DNA of 64,000 nt from Anaeromassilibacillus sp. An172 (GCF_002160515.1 NZ_NFKS01000002.1:62001-126000), one strand, 5' to 3'. Positions 44,583-54,633 are shown, numbered from the stretch's first letter. The notes: generated by a model not told the origin, from the sequence alone. A program made the numbers and translations.

Positions 44583-45302
44583 TCAAAACACCTCCCCATA
44601 GAATTGCCCCACAAGAAACATGGCAAGGAAGGCAAGGACAACTATGAGGTCGGCTATGCCAAAGCCAATCCTTACATACGAAGTCCTTTGTGTGGGATTT
44701 TCAATTCCTCTTGTTACAGATGCGACCGTCAATTCGTCTGCTGTTTTGGATGCAGCCATCATCAGCGGAACATAGATACACTCGATTGTCATAGCCGGAT
44801 GTAATATAAAATTTTTGAGATTAGGTGATACATCCCGCATCCGCATAGCGTCTTTGATAAAATGCCAGTCCTCCCGAATTGTAGGTACATAGCGCAGCAT
44901 GACCGCAACAGGAATTACAATCTTCTGTGAAATATGGCTTCGGTTCATGGCAGAGAGAAATTCCCCCACTTTTGTCGTTGAAATGATAATGCCGGACAAA
45001 ATGCCACAAGGATAAACCTTATGAACCAGCCCCAGGAACGCAATCAACATTACCTGCACATTGCCGGACGGCATCTGCAACACCGCCTGTGTCAGCAGAT
45101 AGAAGCCACCATAGACAATAACACCGATAATGGAGTAGCGTACTTTCCCACAAACAATCCCAAAGCAGGCTACCAGTGCAACAACAAGCATTTCATAAAG
45201 AAGGGATGGAGCCATCGTTGCCGACAGGACACATAAGAGCAACAGCAGTATTTTTGTGCGGGGGTCTATCCAAAGACCTCTGCGTTTTTCCCCATTGCTC
45301 AT
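44583..45302 (-). CDS. ECF transporter T subunit, module B
   Basis: 239 aa with about five membrane helices and the EcfT signature-like cytoplasmic motif (AMRMRDVSP; ASVTRGIEN at the C-terminal side). It ends one base before the ATPase gene and overlaps the S subunit gene by 4 bases. Confidence 0.88.
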   Translation of the reverse strand: MSNGEKRRGLWIDPRTKILLLLLCVLSATMAPSLLYEMLVVALVACFGIVCGKVRYSIIGVIVYGGFYLLTQAVLQMPSGNVQVMLIAFLGLVHKVYPCGILSGIIISTTKVGEFLSAMNRSHISQKIVIPVAVMLRYVPTIREDWHFIKDAMRMRDVSPNLKNFILHPAMTIECIYVPLMMAASKTADELTVASVTRGIENPTQRTSYVRIGFGIADLIVVLAFLAMFLVGQFYGEVF

Positions 45303-45913
45303 GCGGTAATCCCCGCTTTTTCAAACTGCTTTTTGAGCAATTTCTTTCCTACAAGGCCGCTGATAATTCCCAGTACGATAGTTCCCAAAAGGATAACCGG
45401 CAACATTCCCGCAGGTGCAGAAGCCGTCATCATGTCAATGTATTCCTGCGAAGTTCCGTTGTCCAGCATTGTTTCAGCCCACGCAGCAGGATCGGCGAAA
45501 TAAGCCAAAAATACACCGGCAGGCCCAAGGCAGAATAGAGAAAAAGAAGCAATATTCCACTTGATGTTTCGATAACCTTTAGCACCTGCGACGATTTCAG
45601 CCACGATACCCATGACGACATATCCCAAATCCATTGCCCAGTGCATTCCGAGTACATACCAGATAATACCATTGATAATGCCCAAAACGACGATACCACC
45701 ACGCTTTGGTACTTTTGCTACCATCAGAAGATACACAGGTCCGCAGAGCAGGGCGATCCCAAACGGCTGATAGAAAGTAAGCGCAGGGTTTGGAGCAAAC
45801 GGAAGGGAGCCGATAAGCTCAAACACGAAAAATAGTGCAGTAAAAATACCAATAGTTACAAGGTCCTTGACTGTAAGACCTTTCTTGTTCAGATACGATG
45901 ATTGCGCAGACAT
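45299..45913 (-). CDS. ECF transporter S subunit (Trep_Strep/MptaB-type), module B
   Basis: 204 aa; ATG 45913 after AAGGAGG. Six hydrophobic segments with DLVTIGIFTALFFVFE at the N-terminus, PNPALTFYQP and GIINGIIWYVLGMHW, typical of the Trep_Strep family of substrate-binding S subunits. First gene of the operon and closest to operator site 3. Substrate unknown; regulation suggests a metal or metallophore. Confidence 0.85.
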   Translation of the reverse strand: MSAQSSYLNKKGLTVKDLVTIGIFTALFFVFELIGSLPFAPNPALTFYQPFGIALLCGPVYLLMVAKVPKRGGIVVLGIINGIIWYVLGMHWAMDLGYVVMGIVAEIVAGAKGYRNIKWNIASFSLFCLGPAGVFLAYFADPAAWAETMLDNGTSQEYIDMMTASAPAGMLPVILLGTIVLGIISGLVGKKLLKKQFEKAGITA

Positions 45914-45976
45914 ATCCAAATCCTCCTTTTCAGAGAAGCGTTGCCTTGACGCTCCCCATTTCTTATGTTATATTTA

Positions 45977-45994
45977 GGTTAGGTGCTGCTAACC
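45977..45994. promoter_or_regulatory. DtxR-like operator (site 3) between S subunit and AraC genes
   Basis: GGTTAG-GTGCTG-CTAACC (45977-45994), preceded by TTA to give TTAGGTTAG, one half of the DtxR consensus. It sits between divergent genes and next to an A/T-rich TATAAC-like -10 on the minus strand, so it can govern both directions. Confidence 0.75.
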
Positions 45995-46101
45995 ACAAAT
46001 CAAAGATACTCTATTCACATCCTTCTTACAATAGCTTGGAAGGATGTTTGCGTTATCAAGATATAAGTTTGCGCTATCGTGGCAAAGGAGCGAAATGCGT
46101 T

Positions 46102-47082
46102 ATGAAGAATAAGATTGAAGATTTCTATGTAACACAATTTGCGGAACGGGGTTTTACACCGGCTCCGAATAGTCTGGACTATTGTGAGGTCGGAACCACC
46201 TGGCAGCTAAATGACAAAATTGGGACGGGAACATTCTGGATTTATAACAGACAGGACCTTTTCGACATCAAAATCCACGACTTCTATCTCAACGAGGACA
46301 CTATTCTGGATTTTAACTGGCCAGAGTGTTTAAGCATCATGCAGTTTGACTCTATCTCCGGTGAGGAATTATCCCCTTATCGCCGGTTAGAAGCTGGGAG
46401 TGTGAAAAGTTTTATTGGCGGCTATTCCACATACAAAGTTCTCATACATAAAAAAATTCCAATCCGTACTGTTGGAATTGAAATAATGCCTGCTTATTAT
46501 GAGGATTATTTAAAAGAGCAGTATCCTGATGAATATGCAAATCCTCTCAAAGCATTTGAAGCCGTTGGACAGACAGCGGATTTTCCTGAAATGTCCCGCC
46601 TATTAAAACAAGTAGAGGCATACAAAGGCAGCGGCATTTCTGCGGGCTTGTTTTATGAAGGGAAAGTGGCCGAAGCTATCTCACTTATTGTAGAATGGAG
46701 CCGCTTACAACAGCAAAGAAAAGAAGTCCGAAAAAAACTATCCGTTCAGGATGTTCAGCAATTAGAAAACCTAACACTGTATCTCAACGATCACTGTATT
46801 CAGGATATTCCTTTAGAACAGATCGTGCGTATATCTTGCATGAGTGCCAGAAAACTTCAGACAGCTTTCAAAGAATATCACGGATGCACAATTACAGAAT
46901 ACATACAGCAACGGCGAATGAGTCAGGCAGAAACCCTTTTAGCGAAAACAGATTTATCTATTGGTCAAGTCGCACAAAGCGTTGGATATACAAGCGCGAG
47001 TAGATTCGCGGAGTTATTTCGGAAGAGTACGGGCTTATTGCCATTGGAGTATAGACGAATGTCAAAAAGAGAGAAGAAATAG
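46102..47082 (+). CDS. AraC-family regulator, module B
   Basis: 326 aa; ATG 46102. About 220 residues of ligand-binding domain, then the AraC double helix-turn-helix (IPLEQIVRISCMSARKLQTAFKEYHG; LSIGQVAQSVGYTSASRFAELFRKSTGLLPLEYRR). Divergent from the transporter operon. By analogy with YbtA and PchR it may activate import genes when the imported compound is bound. Confidence 0.88.
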   Translation: MKNKIEDFYVTQFAERGFTPAPNSLDYCEVGTTWQLNDKIGTGTFWIYNRQDLFDIKIHDFYLNEDTILDFNWPECLSIMQFDSISGEELSPYRRLEAGSVKSFIGGYSTYKVLIHKKIPIRTVGIEIMPAYYEDYLKEQYPDEYANPLKAFEAVGQTADFPEMSRLLKQVEAYKGSGISAGLFYEGKVAEAISLIVEWSRLQQQRKEVRKKLSVQDVQQLENLTLYLNDHCIQDIPLEQIVRISCMSARKLQTAFKEYHGCTITEYIQQRRMSQAETLLAKTDLSIGQVAQSVGYTSASRFAELFRKSTGLLPLEYRRMSKREKK

Positions 47083-47099
47083 ATATTTTCTATTTCTTC

Positions 47100-47219
47100 T
47101 GAATCTACCGTTAAGACGGGCAATCCAAGAGTAAAAGGGCAGAGATTCTCGTCACTGAGCAAAGGTACCGTGCCAGAGGCGGTAAGAGCAGTCTGCCTTT
47201 TCAGATCCGGAAACCATGA
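47100..47219 (+). pseudogene. Remnant of the small HTH gene, copy 3
   Basis: Matches the last about 40 codons of copies 1 and 2 (STVRRAIQD... to FQIRK) but has lost the 5' part and carries frame changes. Marks the left edge of R3. Confidence 0.8.
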
Positions 47220-47375
47220 CCGTGTAAAAATACCACCTTCCGCCAAGGGGCAATTGCGCCCTTTTGGTGAAAGGTGGTACCTGGCATGATGACAGGAGAA
47301 GCTAAACTTCCCACTGTAAGAGAGATTTACAGCAGAAAAAGAAGAACAGCAGCCTGAGGATCAGACTGCTGACTC

Positions 47376-47807
47376 TTATTTCTCTGCTTGTATCTCAAAG
47401 CAATATCCAACTTCCCGGACAGATCGGATGGTAAAGGGAGCATTGGGTGCTGCCTGGTACAGTTTTTCCCGTAGGTTACAGATGTGAAAACCAATGGTGT
47501 TGCTTTCACTACCAGATGGGCAATCTCCCCAAACCTTCTCATAAATCTGATTATAAGTAAGTACATGCCCCTTGTTGGATGCAAGCAATAGAAGGATTTC
47601 GTACTCCTTTGTGGTGAGCTGGATTTCCTGACGGTCACGGAAAACTTTCCGTTTGCTTGGATAGATCTCCAGACCAGGGAGGGATAGCATCGGCTCCCTG
47701 GCCAATTCATATGTTTCTATCTCTGGATGGCATTTCAGGATGGAAAGAATCTCATCGAATGCTTCAGAGTCTTGTTCTGACAGATCTAAGATGATTACTC
47801 GTCCGAT
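47376..47807 (-). CDS. Winged-helix DNA-binding protein, copy 3 (AUC start)
   Basis: 143 aa from ATC 47807, after GGGGGTGAT. Same length and domain layout as the copies at 29645 and 38806; closest to copy 2. The first in-frame ATG is at 47705, 34 codons in. Confidence 0.78.
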   Translation of the reverse strand: MGRVIILDLSEQDSEAFDEILSILKCHPEIETYELAREPMLSLPGLEIYPSKRKVFRDRQEIQLTTKEYEILLLLASNKGHVLTYNQIYEKVWGDCPSGSESNTIGFHICNLREKLYQAAPNAPFTIRSVREVGYCFEIQAEK

Positions 47808-47811
47808 GATA

Positions 47812-48186
47812 TCACCCCCTGATGATTTTTAAGGCTGCCTCTTTCAGCCGTGAAAAGCTCTCGTCGCTGATAATGTGTTCAATCCGGCAGGCATCGGCCT
47901 CCGCAATTCTGGGGTCAACGCCTGCTGCAATAAGCTGCTCAGTAAAGAAGCAATGGCGCTCGTAGATTTTTTCGGCAACCTCGCGGCCCACATCGGTCAA
48001 ATGGAGAAAGTGATCTTCATCCATTGTGAGAAAGCCGCCGTCTCGCAAGGTAGCCACTGCATGGCACACGCTGGGCTTTGACACCTCCATGTGCCGGGCA
48101 ACATCCACGGAGCGCACCATGCCGAGTTTCTTTTGGAGAACAAGGATGGTTTCCAGATAGTCCTCCCCGGACGCATGAAGTTTCAT
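47812..48186 (-). CDS. DtxR/MntR-family metal-dependent repressor, module C
   Basis: 124 aa; ATG 48186. Nearly the same as the module B protein up to about residue 105, including GEDYLE and the DACRIEH metal site, then a different, shorter C-terminus. Its stop overlaps the ribosome site of the winged-helix gene. Confidence 0.88.
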   Translation of the reverse strand: MKLHASGEDYLETILVLQKKLGMVRSVDVARHMEVSKPSVCHAVATLRDGGFLTMDEDHFLHLTDVGREVAEKIYERHCFFTEQLIAAGVDPRIAEADACRIEHIISDESFSRLKEAALKIIRG

Positions 48187-48197
48187 AAATATTTCCC

Positions 48198-49940
48198 CTA
48201 ATTGATTTGCCAACCGGCTGTGGTCTGCTGAATATCCCACAAATGCCGATATAGACCATGATTATCCATCAGTTCCTTATGTGTACCTACTTCTTTTACC
48301 TCGCCCTGATCCAATACAATAATTTGATCTGCCCCAGCAATCGTTTTCAATTTATGGGCAATCATTACCACAGTACGGTCTTTCACGAGTTCTTCGATAG
48401 CCTGTTGAACTTCTACTTCATTCTCCGGGTCAAGAGAAGAAGTTGCCTCATCCAACAACAGCACAGGGGCATCCTTCAAAATTGCGCGGGCGATAGAAAT
48501 TCGTTGTTTCTCGCCGCCTGACAACGTGGAGCCGCCTTCGCCAACCATTGTGTCATAGCCATCCGGCAGAGCCATAATGAAATCGTGACAATGGGCCAGT
48601 TTTGCGGCTGCTTCAATTTCTTCTTGTGTGGCATTTTCCCGGCCATAGCGGATGTTGTTGCCGATGGTGTCCTGGAACAAATATACATCCTGAAAAACCA
48701 CGGATATTTTAGACATCAGTTTTTCCGGATCAACCATTTTTTCGTCAATACCTCCAAATCGGACAGTACCAGCCTGCGGGTCATAGAATCTGGCAATCAG
48801 CCGCAGCATTGTGCTTTTCCCGCTACCGGAAGGCCCGACAATAGCTGTCATTGAGCCAGATGGGAAAGAAGCACTCACATTATGCAAAACCATATCTTTT
48901 CCATATCCAAAATCCACATGCTCAAATTGAATATCGTGCTGTGCAGGAGCTTCTCCTTCGCCGGACATAATTGGCTCATCCATTAAATCTACAATACGCT
49001 GTCCGGCAGCTTTTTTATAAACAAAAACCGGGAGTTGCGTTATAGCGCCCACCAATGGATCAAAAAGTCGTGTTCCAATAAATAAAAACATAACAAAAAT
49101 CGTAATATTCAATGTCCCGCCCATTAACAGATAGACGCCTGCCATTGTAATAAAGGAAAGACCGGATTGCAGGAAAGAAACAGCAACCAAATAAAATGGA
49201 CCGGACACACATTCTAATTTAATGCTTTCTTCCGTAAAGCGTTTGAACGCTTGTTCCAATTTTTTGAAATTAGAACCTCGCAGGTTGTATGCTTTAATCA
49301 CTTTCATACCAGTAAGATATTCCTGCAACCGGTTTGTCTGTTCGATTCTTGCTTTTGTATGTGCGGCACCACGACGCTTATCAATCGTTTGTACTCCCCA
49401 GATAATCAAGAGAGTCACAGGGAATCCTGCGAACATCGCTACTGCCAATCTCCAATCGACGAATGACATACCGACAAATCCAAGAATTGCAGTAATAAAA
49501 CCACCAATCAACTGAGGCAAAACATGCGTTACGGCTTCTTCAATTTGTGCAAAATCATTCATCATGGTGTTTCCCAATTCACCGGGATCTTTGCACATTA
49601 AGAACCCAAGCGGCAGTTTGCGAATATGTTCGGCAAGCTGTACTCGGCCTTTGGCACTGGCGTCATAACCATCATGGTAGGTTGCATGAACCGCTTTCCG
49701 TTCAAAGAAATATAGAATAATAGCAAGAACCGCCATACCTCCCCAAACTATCCAAAGAGTACGAATATCCAGACTTTCTAATGTTCCTCCAAAATATAGA
49801 TAAATACTGCTAACAGCAAGGGTTAGTAAGCCAAACGGGAACAAGTTGACTAAGTCAGCCAGCACCGTCCACACAACAGGCTTTATAACCTTTTTAGGAT
49901 TTCCTGCTGTAATACAATAAAGAGAGCCTGTTTTTTTCAT
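48198..49940 (-). CDS. ABC transporter, fused permease and ATPase, module C (first)
   Basis: 580 aa; ATG 49940 after AAGGAGGTGG, overlapping the previous gene by 4 bases. Walker A GPSGSGKST, signature LSGGEKQR, Walker B LLLDEATS. Half of a heterodimer with 49937-51751. Not the closest match in sequence to the module B gene at the same place, so the modules diverged before they met here. Confidence 0.87.
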   Translation of the reverse strand: MKKTGSLYCITAGNPKKVIKPVVWTVLADLVNLFPFGLLTLAVSSIYLYFGGTLESLDIRTLWIVWGGMAVLAIILYFFERKAVHATYHDGYDASAKGRVQLAEHIRKLPLGFLMCKDPGELGNTMMNDFAQIEEAVTHVLPQLIGGFITAILGFVGMSFVDWRLAVAMFAGFPVTLLIIWGVQTIDKRRGAAHTKARIEQTNRLQEYLTGMKVIKAYNLRGSNFKKLEQAFKRFTEESIKLECVSGPFYLVAVSFLQSGLSFITMAGVYLLMGGTLNITIFVMFLFIGTRLFDPLVGAITQLPVFVYKKAAGQRIVDLMDEPIMSGEGEAPAQHDIQFEHVDFGYGKDMVLHNVSASFPSGSMTAIVGPSGSGKSTMLRLIARFYDPQAGTVRFGGIDEKMVDPEKLMSKISVVFQDVYLFQDTIGNNIRYGRENATQEEIEAAAKLAHCHDFIMALPDGYDTMVGEGGSTLSGGEKQRISIARAILKDAPVLLLDEATSSLDPENEVEVQQAIEELVKDRTVVMIAHKLKTIAGADQIIVLDQGEVKEVGTHKELMDNHGLYRHLWDIQQTTAGWQIN

Positions 49941-51751
49941 AGCTTTGCCACCTCCTTTTTCGCTGCAATCTGCCAGTCGGATGAAACAGTATAGGCCTTC
50001 CACATAGCAGAATAGGTTTTACTATTCTGCAAAAGAAATTCATGTGTTCCAGCACTTTCAATCTGTCCGTCTTTTATAACTTCTATTTTGTTGGCGTTCT
50101 TAATCGTAATAAGACGATGAGCAATAATCAGCACTGTTTTATTTTTGATAAGTTCCTGCAGAGCCAACTGCATTTGACGTTCATTCTCTGGATCAGCATA
50201 GGCGGTAGCTTCATCAAGAATCAGGATCGGCGCATTTTTTAAGATAGCCCTTGCCACGGAAACACGTTGTTCCTCACCTCCCGATAAATAGACGCCGCCC
50301 TCACCAATCAAAGTATCATATCCTTGTGGTAGCCTTTCTATAAACTCGTGACATTGTGCTGCTTTTGCCGCAGCATATACTTCTTCCTTTGTGGCACCGG
50401 ACTTTCCAACCGCTATATTGTTATAAAGCGTGTCGGAAAACAGAAAAGAATCTTGGAAAACAAAGGACATACAAGACATCAAATCCTCCGTCTTTATCTC
50501 CCGAATATCCACGCCTCCAATTTTAATTTTTCCGGCTCCCACATCCCAAAAACGGGGAATCAGTTGGGCAATCGTTGATTTTCCAGATCCTGACGGGCCT
50601 ACAAGAGCAGTAATTTGTCCCTGTTCAGCGCAAAAACTAATATCTTTTAACACGAGCGGCCCATTTTCTCCGCCATAGGAAAATGAAACATTTTCAAAGG
50701 TTATATCATAGTCTTGCGGTTTTTTCCCTTCTGCCGGCTCTTGAATAGGAATCTCTGTCATAATCTCATCAATTCGTTTAACTCCTTCTGTAATGTTATT
50801 CATACTGGAGCCAAGGTTGTTAAACTTAAATACCGGCGTGGAAATACCGGGCGCAAAAATCAAGAAGAATAAGAGTGTAATCGCAAAAGCCATATTCTGC
50901 GGATCGCCTGAGAAAAGGAATATCCCAATCGCCAAAATAAATGTAGCAAGCGACAAAACCAAAACTCGGAACAGGCAGTATATAGGCTCATAATTATCGG
51001 CATATTTCGTACTGAAATCCCGGTAACTCATGATGTCCTGATAAAACTTCCGAAAAGAATGAACCGTCTGGCCAAAAATTTTAATAGAAGGCATACCACG
51101 GACATACTGGACAGAAGATGTGCTGATATTTTCCAAAGCGTCATAATACTCAATCAACCCCTCCTGCGCTTTCTTTCCAAACATCATGGAAAATTGTGCT
51201 ACGAACCCTATAATGATTGGCACAATGCACGCCAGTGCCAGCCACGGACTAAGGCTGAACATAATAATTACCATAACACCCAGCAAAACGATGGTATTCA
51301 CCATATCAGGGAATTGATGTGCAATAAATTTTTCAATCTGCTCTACATCCTGTTCTGCAATCTGTTTCACTTTGCCAATAGCATTTCTGTTAAACCATCC
51401 CAAAGGAAGTTCGCTGATATGTTCCGATAGCCGCATACGGATTCCGTAGAGAGTACGATAAGCTGCTGTATGTCCCAACATACCCCCAAAATACATAAAA
51501 GTATAGGCAAGCAATAGTCCGATAATCCCCCTCACAGCCCAAGATACCATAAACTCGGCATTTGCTTGAGATAGATCTGCTGCGTTTCGTAGCAACTCGG
51601 CCATAATATTATATACTGCCAGATAAGGTATTAATTGGCAAAACACATTTGCTGTTGAAAGGATACATCCCCATACCAACAATGTTTTCTTTTCGCCTGC
51701 TAACTCTAACAGACGTGGAATCCCACTTTTTTTATTTTTGTTTTTTCCCAT
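49937..51751 (-). CDS. ABC transporter, fused permease and ATPase, module C (second)
   Basis: 604 aa; ATG 51751. Six-helix membrane domain, Walker A GPSGSGKST, signature YLSGGEEQR and Walker B ILILDEATA. It overlaps the S subunit gene by 20 bases. Confidence 0.87.
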   Translation of the reverse strand: MGKNKNKKSGIPRLLELAGEKKTLLVWGCILSTANVFCQLIPYLAVYNIMAELLRNAADLSQANAEFMVSWAVRGIIGLLLAYTFMYFGGMLGHTAAYRTLYGIRMRLSEHISELPLGWFNRNAIGKVKQIAEQDVEQIEKFIAHQFPDMVNTIVLLGVMVIIMFSLSPWLALACIVPIIIGFVAQFSMMFGKKAQEGLIEYYDALENISTSSVQYVRGMPSIKIFGQTVHSFRKFYQDIMSYRDFSTKYADNYEPIYCLFRVLVLSLATFILAIGIFLFSGDPQNMAFAITLLFFLIFAPGISTPVFKFNNLGSSMNNITEGVKRIDEIMTEIPIQEPAEGKKPQDYDITFENVSFSYGGENGPLVLKDISFCAEQGQITALVGPSGSGKSTIAQLIPRFWDVGAGKIKIGGVDIREIKTEDLMSCMSFVFQDSFLFSDTLYNNIAVGKSGATKEEVYAAAKAAQCHEFIERLPQGYDTLIGEGGVYLSGGEEQRVSVARAILKNAPILILDEATAYADPENERQMQLALQELIKNKTVLIIAHRLITIKNANKIEVIKDGQIESAGTHEFLLQNSKTYSAMWKAYTVSSDWQIAAKKEVAKL

Positions 51752-52352
51752 TTGTCTTTCCCCCTTGAGTAGCCAGTCGTTTTATAACAATCTTTTTACC
51801 CCATAAATAACCGAGTATTGCACAAATCAATGTTATGACAGTAAGTGCAATAGCAAGCGGTGTACTAAGGAGTTCAATAGCCTTCATTCCAACATCGCTT
51901 GTGAAGCTACCTTCATAAAGTGCTTTGAAAGCTTCTTTCATGTAACAGAGAGGAATATATTCTCCTAATGCCAAGCCAACCATAGGCAGAGAAACTCCAA
52001 CTGCTTTCGCTTTATCGCTTTTTTTGCCCGCTGTATCATAAACAATTTCTCCAAGCAGACCGCCGATAGCAGTGCAAATAAATAACATTCCATAAGGAAC
52101 CATTGTGAATAAGCAAAGGCCGAAGATAAAAGAAGGAATAAAGATTCCACCTCGTGTATTCATTTTAGAAAGCAATACTACATAGATTACAGATCCGGCA
52201 ACAGCAAGTATGCATGGGAGTATCACTAAGATTGGCGGAAAGAAACCAATCGTACACGCAATAATCCAGCCCATTGCAATCCACAGGGCGGTAAATATGC
52301 CGATGCGGATGAAGTCACGAATTTTTTTGCTTTCTTTTGTTTTGGTAGCCAT
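51732..52352 (-). CDS. ECF transporter S subunit (Trep_Strep/MptaB-type), module C
   Basis: 206 aa; ATG 52352 after TTGGAGG. Same fold as in module B (IRDFIRIGIFTALWIAMGW; NTRGGIFIPSFIFGLCLF). In this module the gene lies between the ABC pair and the ECF ATPase gene, not at the promoter end. Confidence 0.85.
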   Translation of the reverse strand: MATKTKESKKIRDFIRIGIFTALWIAMGWIIACTIGFFPPILVILPCILAVAGSVIYVVLLSKMNTRGGIFIPSFIFGLCLFTMVPYGMLFICTAIGGLLGEIVYDTAGKKSDKAKAVGVSLPMVGLALGEYIPLCYMKEAFKALYEGSFTSDVGMKAIELLSTPLAIALTVITLICAILGYLWGKKIVIKRLATQGGKTNGKKQK

Positions 52353-52353
52353 A

Positions 52354-53853
52354 TTAAGATTCCTCCAATTCAAATAATTTTGATAAGATAGATGATTGAT
52401 ATTGTTCGGGCGCAATTCGTTTTACAAAATGATCGTCCTGAACAATCAAAAGTGAAGTAAAAAGTGTGGCTGCAAATTCATAGTCATGGGTGATAACAAA
52501 TACCACACAGCCATTCTCGGCTTGCCTTTTAATTGTTTCCCGTACAAGCTGCATATTTTCTGCGTCAAGTCCACTGGTAGGTTCATCGAAATATAGAAAG
52601 GGCATATCACCCATACAGGATAATGCAATGGAAAGCCTCTGTTTTTGTCCACCCGAGAGTGTCGATGGGTGGACATTTTGGTAATCTTCCAAATTAAAAT
52701 TTTTTAGAATCTCTTTTGCTTTTTCCAGTGCGTTCCATTCTTTTTCATGCCCGGAAAGCATTTCTTCTAAAACACTTCCTGCAAAAAATTGGTAATCTAC
52801 ATCTTGCATAACATAAAAGGATTTTTTTCTTCTTTGTTGCCGGGAAGCATACTTCCCGCATAGATTGATTTTTCCACCGTTAGGTTTTTCAAGCCCCATT
52901 AGAACCCGGATCAAAGTGGATTTTCCCGTTCCATTTTCTCCAACGATGCCAATAATATCGCCACTTTCTGCGGAAAAGGAAACGTCTTTCCACAGAAACG
53001 ATTCTCGTGGATATTTGAAATACAGATTTTCTGCCCGGATAGATACTGGTGTATGATCGGATTTCGGAATCACAACTGAAGTATGTGCTATCTGTTTCAA
53101 GTCAAGGTGTCGAAGGCCGTTAGAAACAAGCCAATCATTTGAGCAATGAATAATCTCGCTACTATCAAGCTCTTTCTGAATTTTTCCATTTTGAAGGATA
53201 ATCATGCGATCTGCTAAATTCCGCAAATAATACAACTTGTGTTCAGATACAACAATCGTACACCCTTGTTCTTTTAGCTTCTTTAAAAGCTGTCTCAACT
53301 GTTCCGTGCCACCCCAGTCGAGATTTGCGGAAGGCTCATCAAGCACATATATATTTACCCCTGCGGTATAAACAGAAGCTACTGCCACTTTTTGCTTTTC
53401 TCCACTGGAAAGTTGAAAAATGCTCTTTTGTAAGAGACTTTCGATATGTAGCTCTTTTACTGTTCCATCCAGTCTCTTTTGAATTTGTTCCATTGGAATG
53501 CCGAGATTTTCGCTGGGGAATGGTAATTCTGTCTTTACATGGAGAGTAAAAAATTGAGAGCGGGGATCTTGAAAAACACTCCCTACATAAGCTGAATAGT
53601 CTCCAGTTTCATGTTCTGAAATATCCATGCCACATATCTGGCAGTTTCCACTTAATTTTCCTTCAAAAAAATCTGGTATTAAGCCATTCATACACCGGGT
53701 AAGCGTTGTTTTTCCACATCCGCTTGGCCCGGTTAATACAATAAATTCACCCTCCTGTATGGTAAGGTTGATGTCATGTACGCCGAAATTATCGCTTTCC
53801 TTGTAAGTAAAGCTAAACCCATCAAATGAGATTTTCTCTTTCGATTTTTCCAT
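52354..53853 (-). CDS. ECF transporter double ATPase, module C
   Basis: 499 aa; ATG 53853 after GGAGGTGG. Two ABC domains: GPSGCGKTT with LSSGEKQK and VLDEPSA, then GENGTGKST with LSGGQKQR and YFDEPTS. The first signature has SSGEK instead of SGGEK. Confidence 0.9.
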   Translation of the reverse strand: MEKSKEKISFDGFSFTYKESDNFGVHDINLTIQEGEFIVLTGPSGCGKTTLTRCMNGLIPDFFEGKLSGNCQICGMDISEHETGDYSAYVGSVFQDPRSQFFTLHVKTELPFPSENLGIPMEQIQKRLDGTVKELHIESLLQKSIFQLSSGEKQKVAVASVYTAGVNIYVLDEPSANLDWGGTEQLRQLLKKLKEQGCTIVVSEHKLYYLRNLADRMIILQNGKIQKELDSSEIIHCSNDWLVSNGLRHLDLKQIAHTSVVIPKSDHTPVSIRAENLYFKYPRESFLWKDVSFSAESGDIIGIVGENGTGKSTLIRVLMGLEKPNGGKINLCGKYASRQQRRKKSFYVMQDVDYQFFAGSVLEEMLSGHEKEWNALEKAKEILKNFNLEDYQNVHPSTLSGGQKQRLSIALSCMGDMPFLYFDEPTSGLDAENMQLVRETIKRQAENGCVVFVITHDYEFAATLFTSLLIVQDDHFVKRIAPEQYQSSILSKLFELEES

Positions 53854-53869
53854 ATCATAGCCACCTCCA

Positions 53870-54577
53870 TCATAAAGTCAAATAATTTAGCACAAACAAT
53901 AGGACAATAACAATTGCCATACCCAAAAGATATAGATAATCTTCTTTTGTAAAACGAACGTTGGTACAACATGTTCGCTTTCTCTCTATGCTAAGCCCTT
54001 TGCACAGAGAAGCGGCAGACAATTCTTCTGAAATCCTTTCACTTCGGAAAAGTAAAGGAACCAAATAATTTTCTAAAGTTTTAATCAAATGGCGTATATT
54101 AGATAATGAAAGGTTTAATCCTCGCATTTTTAGGTTTTCATTTATGTAATGTAGTTCTCGAATGATTGTAGGGACATATCGATATACAATCATCAACGGG
54201 ATGGATAAGGACTTTGGAAAATGAATCCGATCCAGCGAATACAACAATTCATCCATTGGAGCTTTATCTACCAGCAGCTTGAGAAGCAGATAAATGGGAT
54301 ACACCTTAATCATCATCATCAAAAATGGCGGAAAAATCACAGATAGAATTGGGATGTTTGTTGTCGTAAATCCCCAAATTATGCCATACATTACTGCATA
54401 GGATAATAGGCGCTTTATGAAAACTTTTACCCCATACCAATAAAAAAGCAAAAAATCAATCACGAGAAAAAGTGAGATTACTGCAAATTCACTGTGAAAA
54501 GAAAAGCCTAAAATACTGGCAACTATAATCTGTAAAATTAATATACGTGAATCCGGTTTGACCGCCTTGAAAACCAT
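53870..54577 (-). CDS. ECF transporter T subunit, module C
   Basis: 235 aa; ATG 54577 after AAAGGAGG; ATG 54604 would place that site inside the gene. Five helices; NLKMRGLNLS and AASLCKGLS take the place of the EcfT coupling motifs. First gene of the module C operon, next to operator sites 4a and 4b. Confidence 0.86.
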   Translation of the reverse strand: MVFKAVKPDSRILILQIIVASILGFSFHSEFAVISLFLVIDFLLFYWYGVKVFIKRLLSYAVMYGIIWGFTTTNIPILSVIFPPFLMMMIKVYPIYLLLKLLVDKAPMDELLYSLDRIHFPKSLSIPLMIVYRYVPTIIRELHYINENLKMRGLNLSLSNIRHLIKTLENYLVPLLFRSERISEELSAASLCKGLSIERKRTCCTNVRFTKEDYLYLLGMAIVIVLLFVLNYLTL

Positions 54578-54633
54578 CTTATTTTTCCTCCTTTCTTCCG
54601 CCATTGCATAAGGCGGTCAGTTGTGATACAATA

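Larger units (their letters stand above)
47100..47807. repeat. Direct repeat R3 (5' truncated)
   Basis: Third copy of the unit at 29226 and 38387: HTH remnant, hairpin, terminator (47348-47370), winged-helix gene. It separates cargo blocks B and C. Confidence 0.85.
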
